A stretch of DNA of 64,000 nucleotides, taken from contig CP071493.1 in the NCBI GenBank assembly GCA_017354895.1, positions 2,852,001-2,916,000 on the forward strand. The letters run 5' to 3'. The notes beneath the pieces were generated by a model that was not told the origin of the DNA, made no database searches, and worked only from the letters and a program-made list of their open reading frames with translations. The DNA comes from Podospora comata (lineage: Eukaryota > Ascomycota > Sordariomycetes > Sordariales > Podosporaceae). Position numbers and translations under genes: made by a program. Shown here piece by piece: positions 1 through 10,071 of the stretch (within the stretch, counting starts at the first letter, position 1; every line of letters starts with the position of its first letter).

Positions 1-377
1 TGCTCCATATTCTTGACCATCAGCCCTGTGAGGCTTGTGATGCGTGCATCCCCCGGATTTGCATTAGGTACGGGGGCGGTGACGGGGTCCATCCGGAGCA
101 TAAACGTGGGGGAGCCCGGGGGGTTGTTTTTCAGTGTGGGGTTCTGGAGCTGGGGTTGCCGGCGGCAGCAGTAGTAAAGGGGTGATCCCGGCAAGCGGGT
201 TTTCGGGCAACGCTGATGGGACCGCGAGGCGCGTTTCTTGAAATTCCATTATCAGTTCTCGCAACATCACTTTGAGCAGTCAGTTGGCGGAGTTTTGTGG
301 TTTTCGTTTTCATTTCTCTCTTTGCTGTTTTTATACAGACAAATGGGCTGTTTAGTACGAGAATAACAGCTCTCACG

Positions 378-1445
378 ATGGCGATAGGATCCCCTCTCTT
401 TCGAAAAGGGGCCTGCTCGCCCTTGCTCCTTCTTTTCCTCATCCTGTTCACCACCACGACGGTCTACGCAAGCGTGGGTGATCGACTCCCCGAATTTCAA
501 CAATGCGTCCAAGTCCGTTCCCCTTCCCTCTTCCCCTCCTTCCATGCTCCCAACTAACTTTTTTTTTCCTCTTCTCTCCCCTAGGTCTGCAAAACCGAAA
601 ACTGCCTCCCCCCCAACACCACCCCCCTCCCGCTCCACCTCCGCCTCCTGTTCTGGACCTGCCCCTCCGAATGCGACTACACCTGCCAGCACATCATCAC
701 CTCCATCCGCCTCTCCCGCAACGAGCCAGTGGTGCAATTCCACGGTAAATGGCCCTTCTACCGCCTCCTCGGCATGCAAGAGCCCTTCTCCGTGCTCTTC
801 TCCCTCGGCAACTTCTGGGCTCACCACGACGGTCTGCACAACCACATTCTGAAGAAAATCCCAGCCACCTACTCGATGAGGCCGTACTACGTCTGGCTGG
901 CGAGGATAGGGATGGCGAGCTGGTTTTTCAGCGCGGTGTTTCATACTAGGGATTTCAGGGTCACGGAAGAATTGGATTATTTCGCTGCTGGGGCGAGTGT
1001 GCTTTATGGGATGTATTATACTGTTGTGAGGGTGTTTCGGTTGGATAGGGTGAGCAAAAGGGGGGTGAGGAAATCATGGACGGGGACGTGTGTGGGACTG
1101 TATTTGGCGCATGTTGGGTATTTGAAGGGGGTGGGGTGGGACTATGGGTATAATATGGGGGCTAATGTTGCGGTGGGGGTGGTGCAGAATGTGCTTTGGA
1201 CGTGGTTTAGTGTGAGGAGGTATAATAGGGAGGGGAAGGGGTGGATGGTGTGGCCGGGGTTGGTGGTGATGTGGGTGGTGGCGGCGATGAGTTTGGAGTT
1301 GTTGGATTTTGCGCCGGTGTGGGGGTGTTTGGATGCGCATAGTCTTTGGCATTTGGGGACGATTGGGCCGGCGGTGGTGTTTTATCGGTTTTTGGTGAGG
1401 GATAGTGAGGAGGTGTTGAGGAGGGAGGGGAGGCTGAAGGCTTAG
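378..1445 (+). CDS. PER1: Per1-like protein, GPI-anchor lipid remodelling (PGAP3 family)
   Basis: Two exons, 378-512 and 585-1445, joined in phase 0 across a 72-bp intron that ends in a pyrimidine tract and CTAG; product about 331 aa. The N-terminus is a signal peptide (hydrophobic run after MAIGSPLFRKG), followed by a cysteine-rich lumenal part (CVQVCKTENC, then TCPSECDYTC). The family core FHGKWPFYRLLGMQEPFSV follows, then several membrane spans, with an HTRDFRVTEELDYF segment typical of Per1/PGAP3. By family, it acts in the ER on GPI-anchored proteins, removing an acyl chain during lipid remodelling. The start at 378 gives a proper signal peptide; an upstream in-frame ATG at 297 would spoil it. 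Synonymous sites are C-rich at the 5' end and G/T-rich at the 3' end. Convergent with the acetyltransferase gene downstream. The family call is firm; the activity is inferred. Confidence 0.9.
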
Positions 1446-1694
1446 CTGGGTGTGCGAGAGAGGTTGTTGTTGTTGTGATTGTCTTCGACGCCGTCACCGG
1501 AGATCACCTTGATTTCATCCATGCCGCTTGACCATCGGACCTTTTCTCTTGTTGCTGATCTAGCTGAGGGAGAGGCATATATGTATCTAGGTGGGCTGGA
1601 CATAGTAATCACATGAAACCAGGTGTTAGTACATCTTGTATGTTCCTACCATGAACCACAACGAAGATTTGCTCAACCCATATATTATTTCACC

Positions 1695-2360
1695 TCATGG
1701 CTCTGCCGAGACACTAAGCACCTGTGTAGTCCACTCCCGCCTCAACAGCCCAAAAACAACCATATCATGTATCTTATCACCCTTCCTCACCGCCTCCCGT
1801 TTCACACCCTCTTGAACGAACCCAACCCTGCTCAACACCTTCTTACTACCTTCGTTGAAGTCAAACACCATGGCCTCTAACCTCCTAACAGTCGGAAACT
1901 GCTCCCAAACCCAAGCGATAAACTCCTTCAAGACCGCCGTCATGATCCCCACGCCCCAGAACTCTTCTCCTAGCCAGTACCCGATCTCAAAAGTGTCGGA
2001 TTCGACATCCCAGAGAGGCTTGAGGCCGATATCGCCGACGAGTACGCCATTGACGATGATGGCGTAGTCCAAGAGAAGAGGTTTGCCGGATTTGGTCGGT
2101 TTAGTTTCCGGATCTGAATAAGATCTGGTAGCGATGAGAAGCCAGTGGTTGGCATCTTTGGATGTGTAGGGGTACGGGAATGTATTCCGCATGCAAGAGG
2201 CGATGCGGGGGCTGTTGGCTATGCGGGCGACAGGGCGGGCATCGAAAATATGGAAGGGGCGAATCTCGATGGTTGTGTGGGTTTTGGGGATGAGGGTCAG
2301 GATTGGTGGTGGAGGGGTCGATGGGAGCCTCAGAACCGGAGTCTTTGGGGAGGTGGACAT
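1695..2360 (-). CDS. GNAT-family N-acetyltransferase (RimJ/RimL type)
   Basis: Single exon, 221 aa. The sequence has the layout of the Acetyltransf_3 branch: an N-terminal IEIRPFHIFDA strand, a central IGYWLGEEFWGVGIMTAVLKEF segment matching the acetyl-CoA-binding GYWL...GxGxxT motif A, and a C-terminal NEGSKKVLSRVGFVQEGVKRE segment matching the usual N..S..vleK.GF..EG. This family transfers acetyl groups from acetyl-CoA to N-termini or small amines; the substrate cannot be read from sequence. No signal peptide or membrane segment. Reading on the coding strand, the first half is C-rich and the second half G-rich. The ATG at 2360 is the first in frame and precedes a proline-rich leader. Confidence 0.85.
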   Translation of the reverse strand: MSTSPKTPVLRLPSTPPPPILTLIPKTHTTIEIRPFHIFDARPVARIANSPRIASCMRNTFPYPYTSKDANHWLLIATRSYSDPETKPTKSGKPLLLDYAIIVNGVLVGDIGLKPLWDVESDTFEIGYWLGEEFWGVGIMTAVLKEFIAWVWEQFPTVRRLEAMVFDFNEGSKKVLSRVGFVQEGVKREAVRKGDKIHDMVVFGLLRREWTTQVLSVSAEP

Positions 2361-3247
2361 GATGTTGTTGTTTTTGGATGTGAAGAGGAAAGAGACAGTT
2401 GATGAGAGGAGTGGCAGCTGGGGCTTATGATATGGTCAAGAAGGTGAGTCACGCCGGTGTAGAGAACTTTTGCTTGTCTGGCGGACACAATTCACATGTC
2501 CTCAGCCTTGCTGCGTTGAGCAAACGGGGAAGCGGCAGTTGTCAGCCAAACTTGCATTTCCAACTGCTTGGGATAGCTGCCAGGGGGAGGAAGGAGCTTG
2601 ATCTCAGCTGCATGTGTAGTTGCAGATGCAGGGACGACATATCTACCGGCAGTCTAAGTTCTAGAGCAGATTAGCAGTCACCCTATTAAGACTGTAAAGC
2701 TTTCATAGAGACCACAGACTCGAATGCTCGACAACCTCGCTTCACATATCCAACAGATCAAAGCGTTATCTTATCAGTGATCTCGGGCAAGCCAAGATGC
2801 TCGTTCATGTTCCTGGCACCGTTCGGAGCCCCGCTGCGGAGGGTCCGGCTACCTCGCCTGAACCCCCAATTGAACCTGGGGACCAATCACAGCCGACGCC
2901 CGCGTTGGAGCTGGCCGGGACCTGAAGCTGATATGTGGATATCGATTGTAAGGTGGCCTTAACTTTTTGTTAGCTGTCTCCGGCGCGGTGCTGGACGAGG
3001 CTGGTGCACTTTGGTTTCATCTCAACTGCAAAGTTGCCAGCAAACGATTCACTGCTTCGTGGTGGAACTCTGCTGGTGGTCCCGCTCTTCAATTGATGCC
3101 GCTCCGTTGATTCTGAGCCAAGCAGCAGGTCCCCATTTTCTGACAAGACACATTCCAATCCTAAAAAAGCACACGCCCCGCGAGTGTGGAACCTTCGACC
3201 TTACACCTGAGACTGGTCCAACAAACGACGACGAACAAATAGGCAAG
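2361..3247. other. Divergent intergenic region between acetyltransferase and ERV46
   Basis: Shared 5' flank of two divergent genes. Only short unconvincing frames are present. The last part, just before 3248, is probably the ERV46 5' leader. Confidence 0.5.
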
Positions 3248-4680
3248 ATGGCTGCGAAATCGAGATTCACAAAGCTCGATGCTTTTACAAAGACGGTGGA
3301 GGATGCGCGAATCAGGACGACGTCGGGTGGTATCGTTACCATCGTCTCGTTGATTGTGGTGTTCTTCCTGGCTTGGGGAGAATGGCAGGACTACAGGAGG
3401 ATAGAGATCCATCCCGAGCTGATTGTTGACAAGGGGAGAGGTGCGCTCTTTTTACGGAACTGCAGGACTTGAAGATAGATGGCCACTAACCAGAAGGCTG
3501 AACAGGCGAGCGCATGGAGATTCACCTCAACGTCAGCTTCCCACGAGTGCCCTGCGAGCTGCTGACCCTCGATGTCATGGATGTATCCGGCGAGCAACAA
3601 CACGGCGTCCAACACGGGGTCGTCAAGACTAGACTGCGTCCTCTCAGCGAGGGTGGCGGTGTTATCGAAGCCAAGGCTCTGGCTCTCCATGCTCGCGACG
3701 AAGAAGCTGCCCACCTCGATCCCAACTACTGCGGTCCCTGCTATGGCGCTGCTCCCCCTGTCCACGCGCAAAAGCCCAACTGCTGCCAAACATGCGACGA
3801 GGTCAAGGAGGCGTATGCCGCTCAGGCTTGGGCTTTCGGTAGGGGCGAGGGTATCGAGCAGTGCGAGCGCGAGCACTACGCTGAGAAGCTCGACGAGCAG
3901 CGCAATGAGGGCTGTCGAATCGAGGGTAACGTTCGTGTGAACAAGGTCATTGGCAACTTCCATATTGCCCCTGGCAAGAGTTTCAGCAACGGAAACATGC
4001 ACGTCCACGACCTCAAGAACTATTGGGACACGCCTGTTAAGCACACCTTCACCCACGAGATCCATCATCTGCGCTTCGGCCCACAGCTTCCTGATGGTCT
4101 GGCGAAGAAGCTTGGCAAGAATAAGGCTCTACCATGGACCAACCACCACGTCAACCCCCTTGACAACACTCACCAGGAGACCGATGATGTCAACTACAAC
4201 TTCATGTACTTCATCAAGATTGTGCCCACCTCTTATCTTCCTCTCGGCTGGGAGAAGACATGGCAGGGGTTCAAGGACCAGCACCACAAGGAGCTGGGTT
4301 CGTTTGGTCAATCGGCCGATGGCAGCCTTGAGACTCACCAGTATTCGGTTACCAGCCATAGGCGCAGTTTGTCCGGTGGTGATGATGGTTCTGAGGGCCA
4401 CAAGGAGCGCCTCCACGCCAAGGGTGGTATTCCTGGCGTCTTCTTCTCCTATGTAAGTACATTTTGAGTAGACCTGGACGTAAACAAATGCTGACTCGCA
4501 AACCAGGACATCTCCCCCATGAAGGTTATCAACAGAGAGGAAAGGCCAAAGTCGTTCCTCGGTTTCCTGGCTGGTCTCTGTGCCATCGTCGGTGGTACCC
4601 TGACCGTGGCCGCTGCTGTCGACCGTGCTCTGTTTGAGGGTGGCATGAAGCTCAAGAAGTTGAGGTCCAAGGATCTATAA
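3248..4680 (+). CDS. ERV46: Erv46-like ER-Golgi vesicle protein (ERGIC3 family)
   Basis: Three exons, 3248-3440, 3506-4452 and 4507-4680, joined across introns of 65 and 54 bp; product about 437 aa. The join restores the family segment DKGRGERMEIHLNVSFP. The architecture is that of Erv46/ERGIC3: a short cytosolic N-terminus (KLDAFTKTVEDARIRTTSGG), TM1 (IVTIVSLIVVFFLAWGEW), a large lumenal domain with paired cysteines (CGPC, CCQTCDEV, CREHY-like region) and FTHEIHHLRFGP, then TM2 (FLGFLAGLCAIVGGTLTVAAAV) and a short basic cytosolic tail. By family it cycles between ER and Golgi with Erv41 as a cargo receptor, including retrieval of ER residents. Codon use is C-ending, suggesting good expression. 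ATG at 3248 sits in AAGATGG context. Confidence 0.95.
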
Positions 4681-5704
4681 AACATTCTTGGTTTTTTTCT
4701 TTTTTTCCACATTGGATGTAAATATATAGGTTATATGCTTTTCGGTCTTTCTTTTTGCTTTTCTGTCTCTGTTTCCAAGGATTTGCTTGCTTGTTGGGTG
4801 GCTGCTAGATGCATGATGAGGAGTTTAGGAGAAAAAGAATGTTCACTTGGTTTGTTCACAGGTGTTGTCGGCCACGCTCTAGTGTGATGACTGGCGTGGA
4901 TCTGGTCTTGTGCAGATCGGCTGTGTTTGCCGCTTGAATATTTTATGCTCGACCGGTCTGAGGGGTGGGAGAACGGTTGACTCGCGTGGAGCTTGTCTGT
5001 TCTTTGGGTGGACAGTTCTGTGCTAGTCGGTGGTTGTTGAGGTTAGTTACATAACGGGCTCGCTTCAAGGAAACCTGCGCTTTGTGATGGTATGGTTCTT
5101 CCTCACAGTGGCGATGTTATCAATGCTGGAAGTCTTTCATCTTGGTTTTTGAAACAGGTTATCGCCCTCGGGCATATGAAGCGGCGCCGAGACATGTTAG
5201 GGCTCATATCCTCGCAGCTGTTCATGATTGACCTCACTTGTTATTATAGACTGTCCGCTGATTTCCGCTGATTGAGTGAGGGGTACGGGGTTTGTCTCTA
5301 GGCTCCGCTCGACGATTTCGAATCACGACTGATTGTTGTAGGTGTCTTCGAAACTCTTTTCCTGACAGGCTGCAAAAGATCGCTCGACAACTCGGCGACG
5401 ACGACGACGGCGTATTCAGTTTTTGATGGGACTTCGGCCCTGATTAAGGGCCTCTGAAGCTCTCAACAATTCCCGAAAGAGCATTCCCGAGTGGGCGTTC
5501 ATTCCTCGAGAGGGTATTCCCAATTAGTTGTTTTCGAAGAATATTCGAGAGGAAGGCATTCCCAGCTCTTCGAAGGATCTACAATCTCTCCCAAAGGTAT
5601 GTACAACGCTGGCAACGGAATCTTCATGACAGAGTACTGACAAACAACGAACAAAACGATAGAGTCAAAACCCTCTCCCTCTACAACCTCAACATCTTGC
5701 CGTC
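4681..5704 (+). other. Intergenic region with 5' leader intron of the 5705 gene
   Basis: No gene is visible from 4681 to about 5400. Between 5470 and 5570 the motif CATTCCC (with CATTCCT, TATTCCC and ATATTCG variants) recurs about five times at irregular spacing, next to CGAGAG/CGAAG boxes; this may be promoter or leader sequence. A canonical intron can be read in the leader of the next gene: donor GTATGT at 5597, branch-like TACTGAC near 5635, acceptor TAG ending at 5662. Confidence 0.5.
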
Positions 5705-6559
5705 ATGGCACCCACCGTCATAGCAGACGAGAGCGTCTCCAACGTCCTCCGCTACCTGAAAGTCCTTCACCGCCACATCTGCCACACCCCAATCACCTAC
5801 GACCCCTCCCCCCCCTCCCCCCCTCCACCTCCCTACTCCCACTCCCCTCCCGACCCTCCCTTGACAGTCCCCAACCCGAAAATCATCCTCAAGACGTACG
5901 ACCAGCTAGACGAATGGTACGAGACACTTATCCACGTAGCCTGCCTCCTCAACCTTGCCCCCTTGTTCCTCGACCCACCCGACTTCTTCACGGGGCACAC
6001 CGACAAGATGACTTGGGATGACGAGAGGATGAACAACCAGACCGAGTTTGCGGGTTGTTACGATGATGATGGCGGGCAGACATATTCGCTTACTATCCTC
6101 AAGAAACCGGAGTACCCCGTGATATGGGAGCGTTTTCCCGGCGTGTTTCTGCATCGGTTGACGGTGCTGGAGGAAGAGAGTCTGATTGAGAGGGTTGAGA
6201 GGGATGATGAGCGGGGTATATGGGGGTTTTTGGGGCAGGGGAATGGGAGTAGGTATACTATTGTTTGGAAGGAGGCGCCGAGTAGGGAGAGGGAGAGGAG
6301 GTTGGGGTGGGATAGGCTGGAGCGGGAGGAGAAGATGGAGTGGGAGGGGGTGGTGGGGAGGTGGGAGAGGGAGATGAGGGGGTATGAGAGGCAGGTTTGG
6401 GCGTTGGGGTTGATGAGGGCTTGGTTGGGGGGGGCGATTGATAGGGGGTTGTTGAGGAAGGTGATGGATCCGGATGAGGGGGTGGTTTTTGAAGTTAGGA
6501 AGAGGGGGGGAGGAGGAGGGATGATGATGTGGGGGATTGGGGGGAGGCGGGGGGATTGA
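5705..6559 (+). CDS. Hypothetical protein, probable frameshift in 3' part
   Basis: Open frame of 284 aa, not recognised. The first 150 residues look like a folded, conserved-type sequence with a proline-rich insertion (DPSPPSPPPPPYS) near residue 40 and the stretch DEWYETLIHVACLLNLAPLFLDPPDFF; the second half is rich in E, R and W with long helices. The frame ends in a low-quality run (RKRGGGGGMMMWGIGG) just after a G7 tract at 6504-6510. One extra G there would continue into a helical and then Glu-rich tail ending at 6753 with the basic end REIREKKRKAVD. I suspect the true product is about 349 aa and that the deposited frame is broken by a homopolymer error or a real mutation. A spliceable leader intron (5597-5662) supports transcription. 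Confidence 0.6.
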   Translation: MAPTVIADESVSNVLRYLKVLHRHICHTPITYDPSPPSPPPPPYSHSPPDPPLTVPNPKIILKTYDQLDEWYETLIHVACLLNLAPLFLDPPDFFTGHTDKMTWDDERMNNQTEFAGCYDDDGGQTYSLTILKKPEYPVIWERFPGVFLHRLTVLEEESLIERVERDDERGIWGFLGQGNGSRYTIVWKEAPSRERERRLGWDRLEREEKMEWEGVVGRWEREMRGYERQVWALGLMRAWLGGAIDRGLLRKVMDPDEGVVFEVRKRGGGGGMMMWGIGGRRGD

Positions 6560-6599
6560 GGAAGTTGGTCATGGGGTGTATGAGGGTGTTGGAAGTGGA

Positions 6600-6735
6600 G
6601 GAGGATGAGAGGTGGAAGGTTGAGGAGGAGAGGGAGGAGGAGGAGGAGGAGGAGGGGGAGGAGGAGGAGGAGGGGGGGGAGGAGGAGAATGAGGAGAATG
6701 AGGAGGAAAGGAGAAGGGAAATTAGGGAGAAGAAG
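6600..6735 (+). repeat. Polypurine (GGA)n tract
   Basis: About 135 bp almost free of pyrimidines on the + strand, built from GAG/GGA triplets with G runs. It encodes a Glu-rich tail in the frame ending at 6753. Such mirror-like homopurine DNA can form triplexes and is prone to length change. Confidence 0.8.
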
Positions 6736-6925
6736 AGGAAGGCGGTGGATTGAATGGTGCAAGGAGGTTGTGTAGGACGTTGTTGTTTAGATTCTGTATA
6801 ACAGACCATTGTTGACCGTACCTGGCCTCGATAACATTCCCCGCGGTTTGATGCTCCGAGGTGATTGATTTATTTGGCCATAACAGTCATCAACTTACAT
6901 CTTCTTAAAAAGGAAAAGCCGTTCT

Positions 6926-7048
6926 AACTATCCTTTCAGGCCTGTTAGCTATTAGTTAAGGTCTTTCAAATATCCCTTACGACCTACTGACAATCTTTGA
7001 AGGCCTGCTGACCATCTCTTTAGGCCTATTAAATGTCTTTCAAGGCCG
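6926..7048. repeat. Degenerate ~21-bp tandem repeat, family A (copy 1)
   Basis: About six imperfect units resembling ATCTTTCAAGGCCTGTTAAC, with units such as CTTTCAGGCCTGTTAG, CTTTGAAGGCCTGCTGACC and CTTTAGGCCTATTAA. The same consensus recurs at 16432-16537. It lies downstream of the 5705 gene in noncoding DNA. The rest of the interval up to 7588 shows no gene. Confidence 0.7.
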
Positions 7049-7588
7049 TCGTTGAAGGGGCAATGTCGCTTTCGATCAAAGGAGCAATCCGGATGTGTTC
7101 GTCACGGAAGTAACGGTTGAGGAGAAGGGAGCGTGTTTCTGGCTTTGGAGGATCGGGCTTGGGACCGTGACTGGTCCATTTGTTGAGCCTTTGGAAGCCC
7201 TGTTAAGGACATCACAGGTCTCTGAAACTCCCACCTTCCACCAGCTAAGGTAGATTAAACTTTTTAAGCTATCAATCCATTTCCTCGGTGCAATTTCCTC
7301 GTGTTCTTCTGGTTCTTTTCCATTCCCCTGGGTATGGAAGTTGAAAACGGAGGGAATCTCAGCTGTGGCTTCCCATGACTACAAACTGAGACCAGTCCAT
7401 CAACGGTTTCAGCGCACGACGACGTCGTTTCCAACTCAACGATCAACCTATTCTTCATCAATTCCCAAAACGCCATGTTGCACCTAGTTTGAGTTGCCTC
7501 TTACTTCCTCTTCAACTTGCTTCCCCTAGATCGCCAGTGAATCTAACTTACACATAGTATCCTCGCGCTCTTCAGTGGGAAAGTCACC

Positions 7589-8774
7589 ATGCAATTTATG
7601 AGCCAGGCTACCGGCTGGGCCGATAGCATCATCTTGGCAATGGCCCCATTGGGCATTATTACCATCATCGTGGCAGCTATTCGTGTTGGTGGCCCCTTCT
7701 GGCTCGGATCAGTAATCGGAAGAGCTCAGGAGAACCGCGCGGTGCCAGAGGCCGAGTTGATGTCGTCAACCTCTTATGAGGTATGTGAGCTCTGGAATAG
7801 CCAAGAGATTGTCCGGGTTATGGTCAGGGGCCCATTCGAGAGTTTATTATTCTCATACCTGAGGATAAAACCAAAGATGAAAAAGAAACGGAAGAGGGGC
7901 GGGAAGGCCATATGCTCGAAGTGAGGGCAATGGAACTGAAAGACCCCCACAAAATGAACAAGGAGTACTTGGGGCCATGTGGTACGTGTATCTGTCGCCC
8001 CAATGGGTACTATTTTTTTTTCAAAGTAGTGTGCTCGCCTGGGCTGGGGTAGCTACCTACTACTTTCAATATCCGAAGGACGACAAGGAAGGAGAACCCG
8101 TCGCATGGGTTCGTCGAAATTTCAACAAGAATCCCGAAGCAGTTCCTCTTACGGCCGGATTTGAATTGGACTGGCTTGCAATGACTCTCGAAAAGCACAG
8201 GACTGCCCTTTGGTTCTTGTCAAGGTCCGATGAAGACTGTGGCCAGTTGGATGAGTCTTCGAGACCATGGGCAAAGGGTGATGATTCTTGGGACTGGAGA
8301 GCCGCGGCCGTCCAGAACCCCAACAACGTGAAAATGGATCCTGATGAGCACAAGTCCGAGTCGAGGCCTCAAAGACTTATGCGCATTCGGAGAGAGCTTG
8401 GTAAACTTGCTGGTTGGGCTGGGGTTGCGTCAGCGGAAGCAATTTCACTCGCGCGAGCCATCGAATTTACAATAGACACCCTTTTCAGTCATGGGCCCAT
8501 AGATTCAGGAGACATGTGGTGGTCACTTACTGTCAGCGGTGAACCTGTTTACTTTCGTCTTTCATGGAAAGCCGGACACTGGACGGCATACTCGGATGAG
8601 CTGGACTCGGTTCTCTCTCTGTGGATGTATTCTGCCCACGAGAAAGAGCAACGCAAACATACGAAAGAAGGCGACAATACAAAAGGGGATGACAAAAGCA
8701 AGACCTCGGATCAGTGGTTGAGCGATAAAGGCATCTCGAAAAAGCCGAGCCTGCTAATCTTAGCCATCCGCTGA
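7589..8774 (+). pseudogene. Decayed Pezizomycotina-specific membrane protein of unknown function
   Basis: The N-terminus carries a signature I recognise from a large, uncharacterised fungal family: a hydrophobic start (ADSIILAMAPLGIITIIVAAI), then RVGGPFWLGSVIGRAQENR and ELMSSTSYEVCELWN. Homologous sequence continues in a different frame from 7825 (GQGPIREFIILIPEDKT), consistent with loss of one G beside the ATG at 7820. A third stretch (VLAWAGVATYYFQYPKDD and, later, RIRRELGKLAGWAGVASAEAISLARAIEF) lies in yet another frame from about 8031 to the stop at 8772. A phase-compatible intron 7982-8052 (donor GTACGT) would bridge the second break but removes conserved residues. The C-terminus stops early, 20 bp before the next reading frame, where family members usually continue. 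Best read as a broken gene; RNA evidence could rescue parts of it. Confidence 0.6.
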
Positions 8775-8793
8775 CCAAGAAACACACAACGAT

Positions 8794-10071
8794 ATGTCAG
8801 CCTCACCTCACCAACTTACAACTTTTCATTGCCTTCCTTTTCTTCCCCAGAAACTGCGTCAGATGGTATGGAAGATGGCCATCCGGCCAAAGGCCCCGGC
8901 CGCGCATCGATTTCCTATCTACGACGTGGGGGCCGTCCCCGAGACGCTTCACAGAACCTGCGACTTGATATACCACGACCCATGTGTCACCACCCGCGAG
9001 ACTAATAGAGAGCAACTATACAAGATTTGCGCTCCCCAAGACATCACTGGAACAGATTCTCAGGCAAAAACCTACTCGTGGGATGGAAACAATAGCTCGG
9101 CATACATCTAGGGCGCCGGTTTATGGGAGGCATGTGCCGAGTCGAAGCATGTTGCGCTGTAGGAGTGGAGAACTCGAGTCGAAACCGATATGTTGGAGGA
9201 TATACGGCTACAAGAAAATGACGGCTATGACCTAGAGAGTGCCTCTGAGCTGGTAAAGGAAGTGTACGAGAGTCATTATGTTTACACATCAGCGTCACCA
9301 ATCATCCACTACCAACGAAATCTCCCCAGCTCGGCCGTAACGGAGACGGCCCCCCTTTTAGTCATTGCGCTAAGGGATCTGTTTTGGCTCGATGTCCAGT
9401 CGACGGCTCTTCTTTTCGACGATTTTTGGCTTGGGGACTCGGAGGGGATCGAGTTCATGGAGCGTCTAGTATGCCCTTCTAGCTTTTTCCCACAAGTGTA
9501 CGGAGGATATGGGCTGTGGCCGAGCAACATCACGATCGAGGTTGACCCGGCCTGGAATGACATTTGCGTACAGGGCGACCAGTATCCAATCCTTGACGCC
9601 ATGGTTGGTAAACCAGCGGATGGGTCGCCCCGAGATTTTCTGTTCCGGGCCATCGACTATTGCCACAAGTTGGTCGTCGACAAGTATATCACCAACGGCA
9701 ACAATGAAACGGACGAGCACCCGTTTATCTGGCTCATTGACCGTGGGCGTGGTGGTGCCCAGTATCGCCGCCGAGGTGGCCGAAACTCACCTTCATGGCC
9801 GGATTGCACATACGAAACTGGCGGCTGGGCGAAGGGCGCTGTCTTTTATGACTGCGAGCATACCTACATGGAGGCAGACAGCTACGGTCCACTCATCGGG
9901 GATTTTTTACTGCTACGTACCGATAGAGGGCTTCCTCCATACACTGAAGAGTGGTATCAGACATCGGATTGTTTTATGCAATGGTTGAACTGGCAAATTT
10001 TGTTCACGAGGATCTCAGAAAGAGACAGCTGGGTTAACGGTGGACCCGAGGATGTGATATTCGAGGTGTAG
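8794..10071 (+). pseudogene. 2EXR-domain protein gene with two in-frame stop codons
   Basis: One continuous frame runs from the ATG at 8794 to the stop at 10069, interrupted only by TAG at 9109-9111 and TAG at 9160-9162. The N-terminus (TTFHCLPFLPQKLRQMVWKMAIRP) is a clear 2EXR domain, and homology continues straight through the stops (SSAYI-stop-GAGLWEACAESKHVAL-stop-EWRTRVETD). The rest, about 290 residues from 9190, has the typical 2EXR-protein body (ALRDLFWLDV, ITIEVDPAWND, FIWLIDRGRGG). Function of the family is unknown. Both stops can be explained by C-to-T changes at CpA (TGG to TAG seen from the other strand; CAG to TAG). An intron removing both stops would need to cut conserved sequence, and the one obvious GT-AG pair I tried is out of phase. 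The intact 3' frame (9190-10071) might still be expressed. Confidence 0.7.

Noticed and set aside
64-270. 68-codon minus-strand frame diverging from PER1
   Set aside because: Proline-rich, unrecognised and only 107 bp from the PER1 start; it could be the first exon of a gene outside the window, but the evidence is too weak.
9190-10071. An independent 293-aa gene
   Set aside because: It is in the same frame as the 2EXR domain upstream and homology runs across the stops, so it is better seen as part of that gene, though separate expression cannot be excluded.
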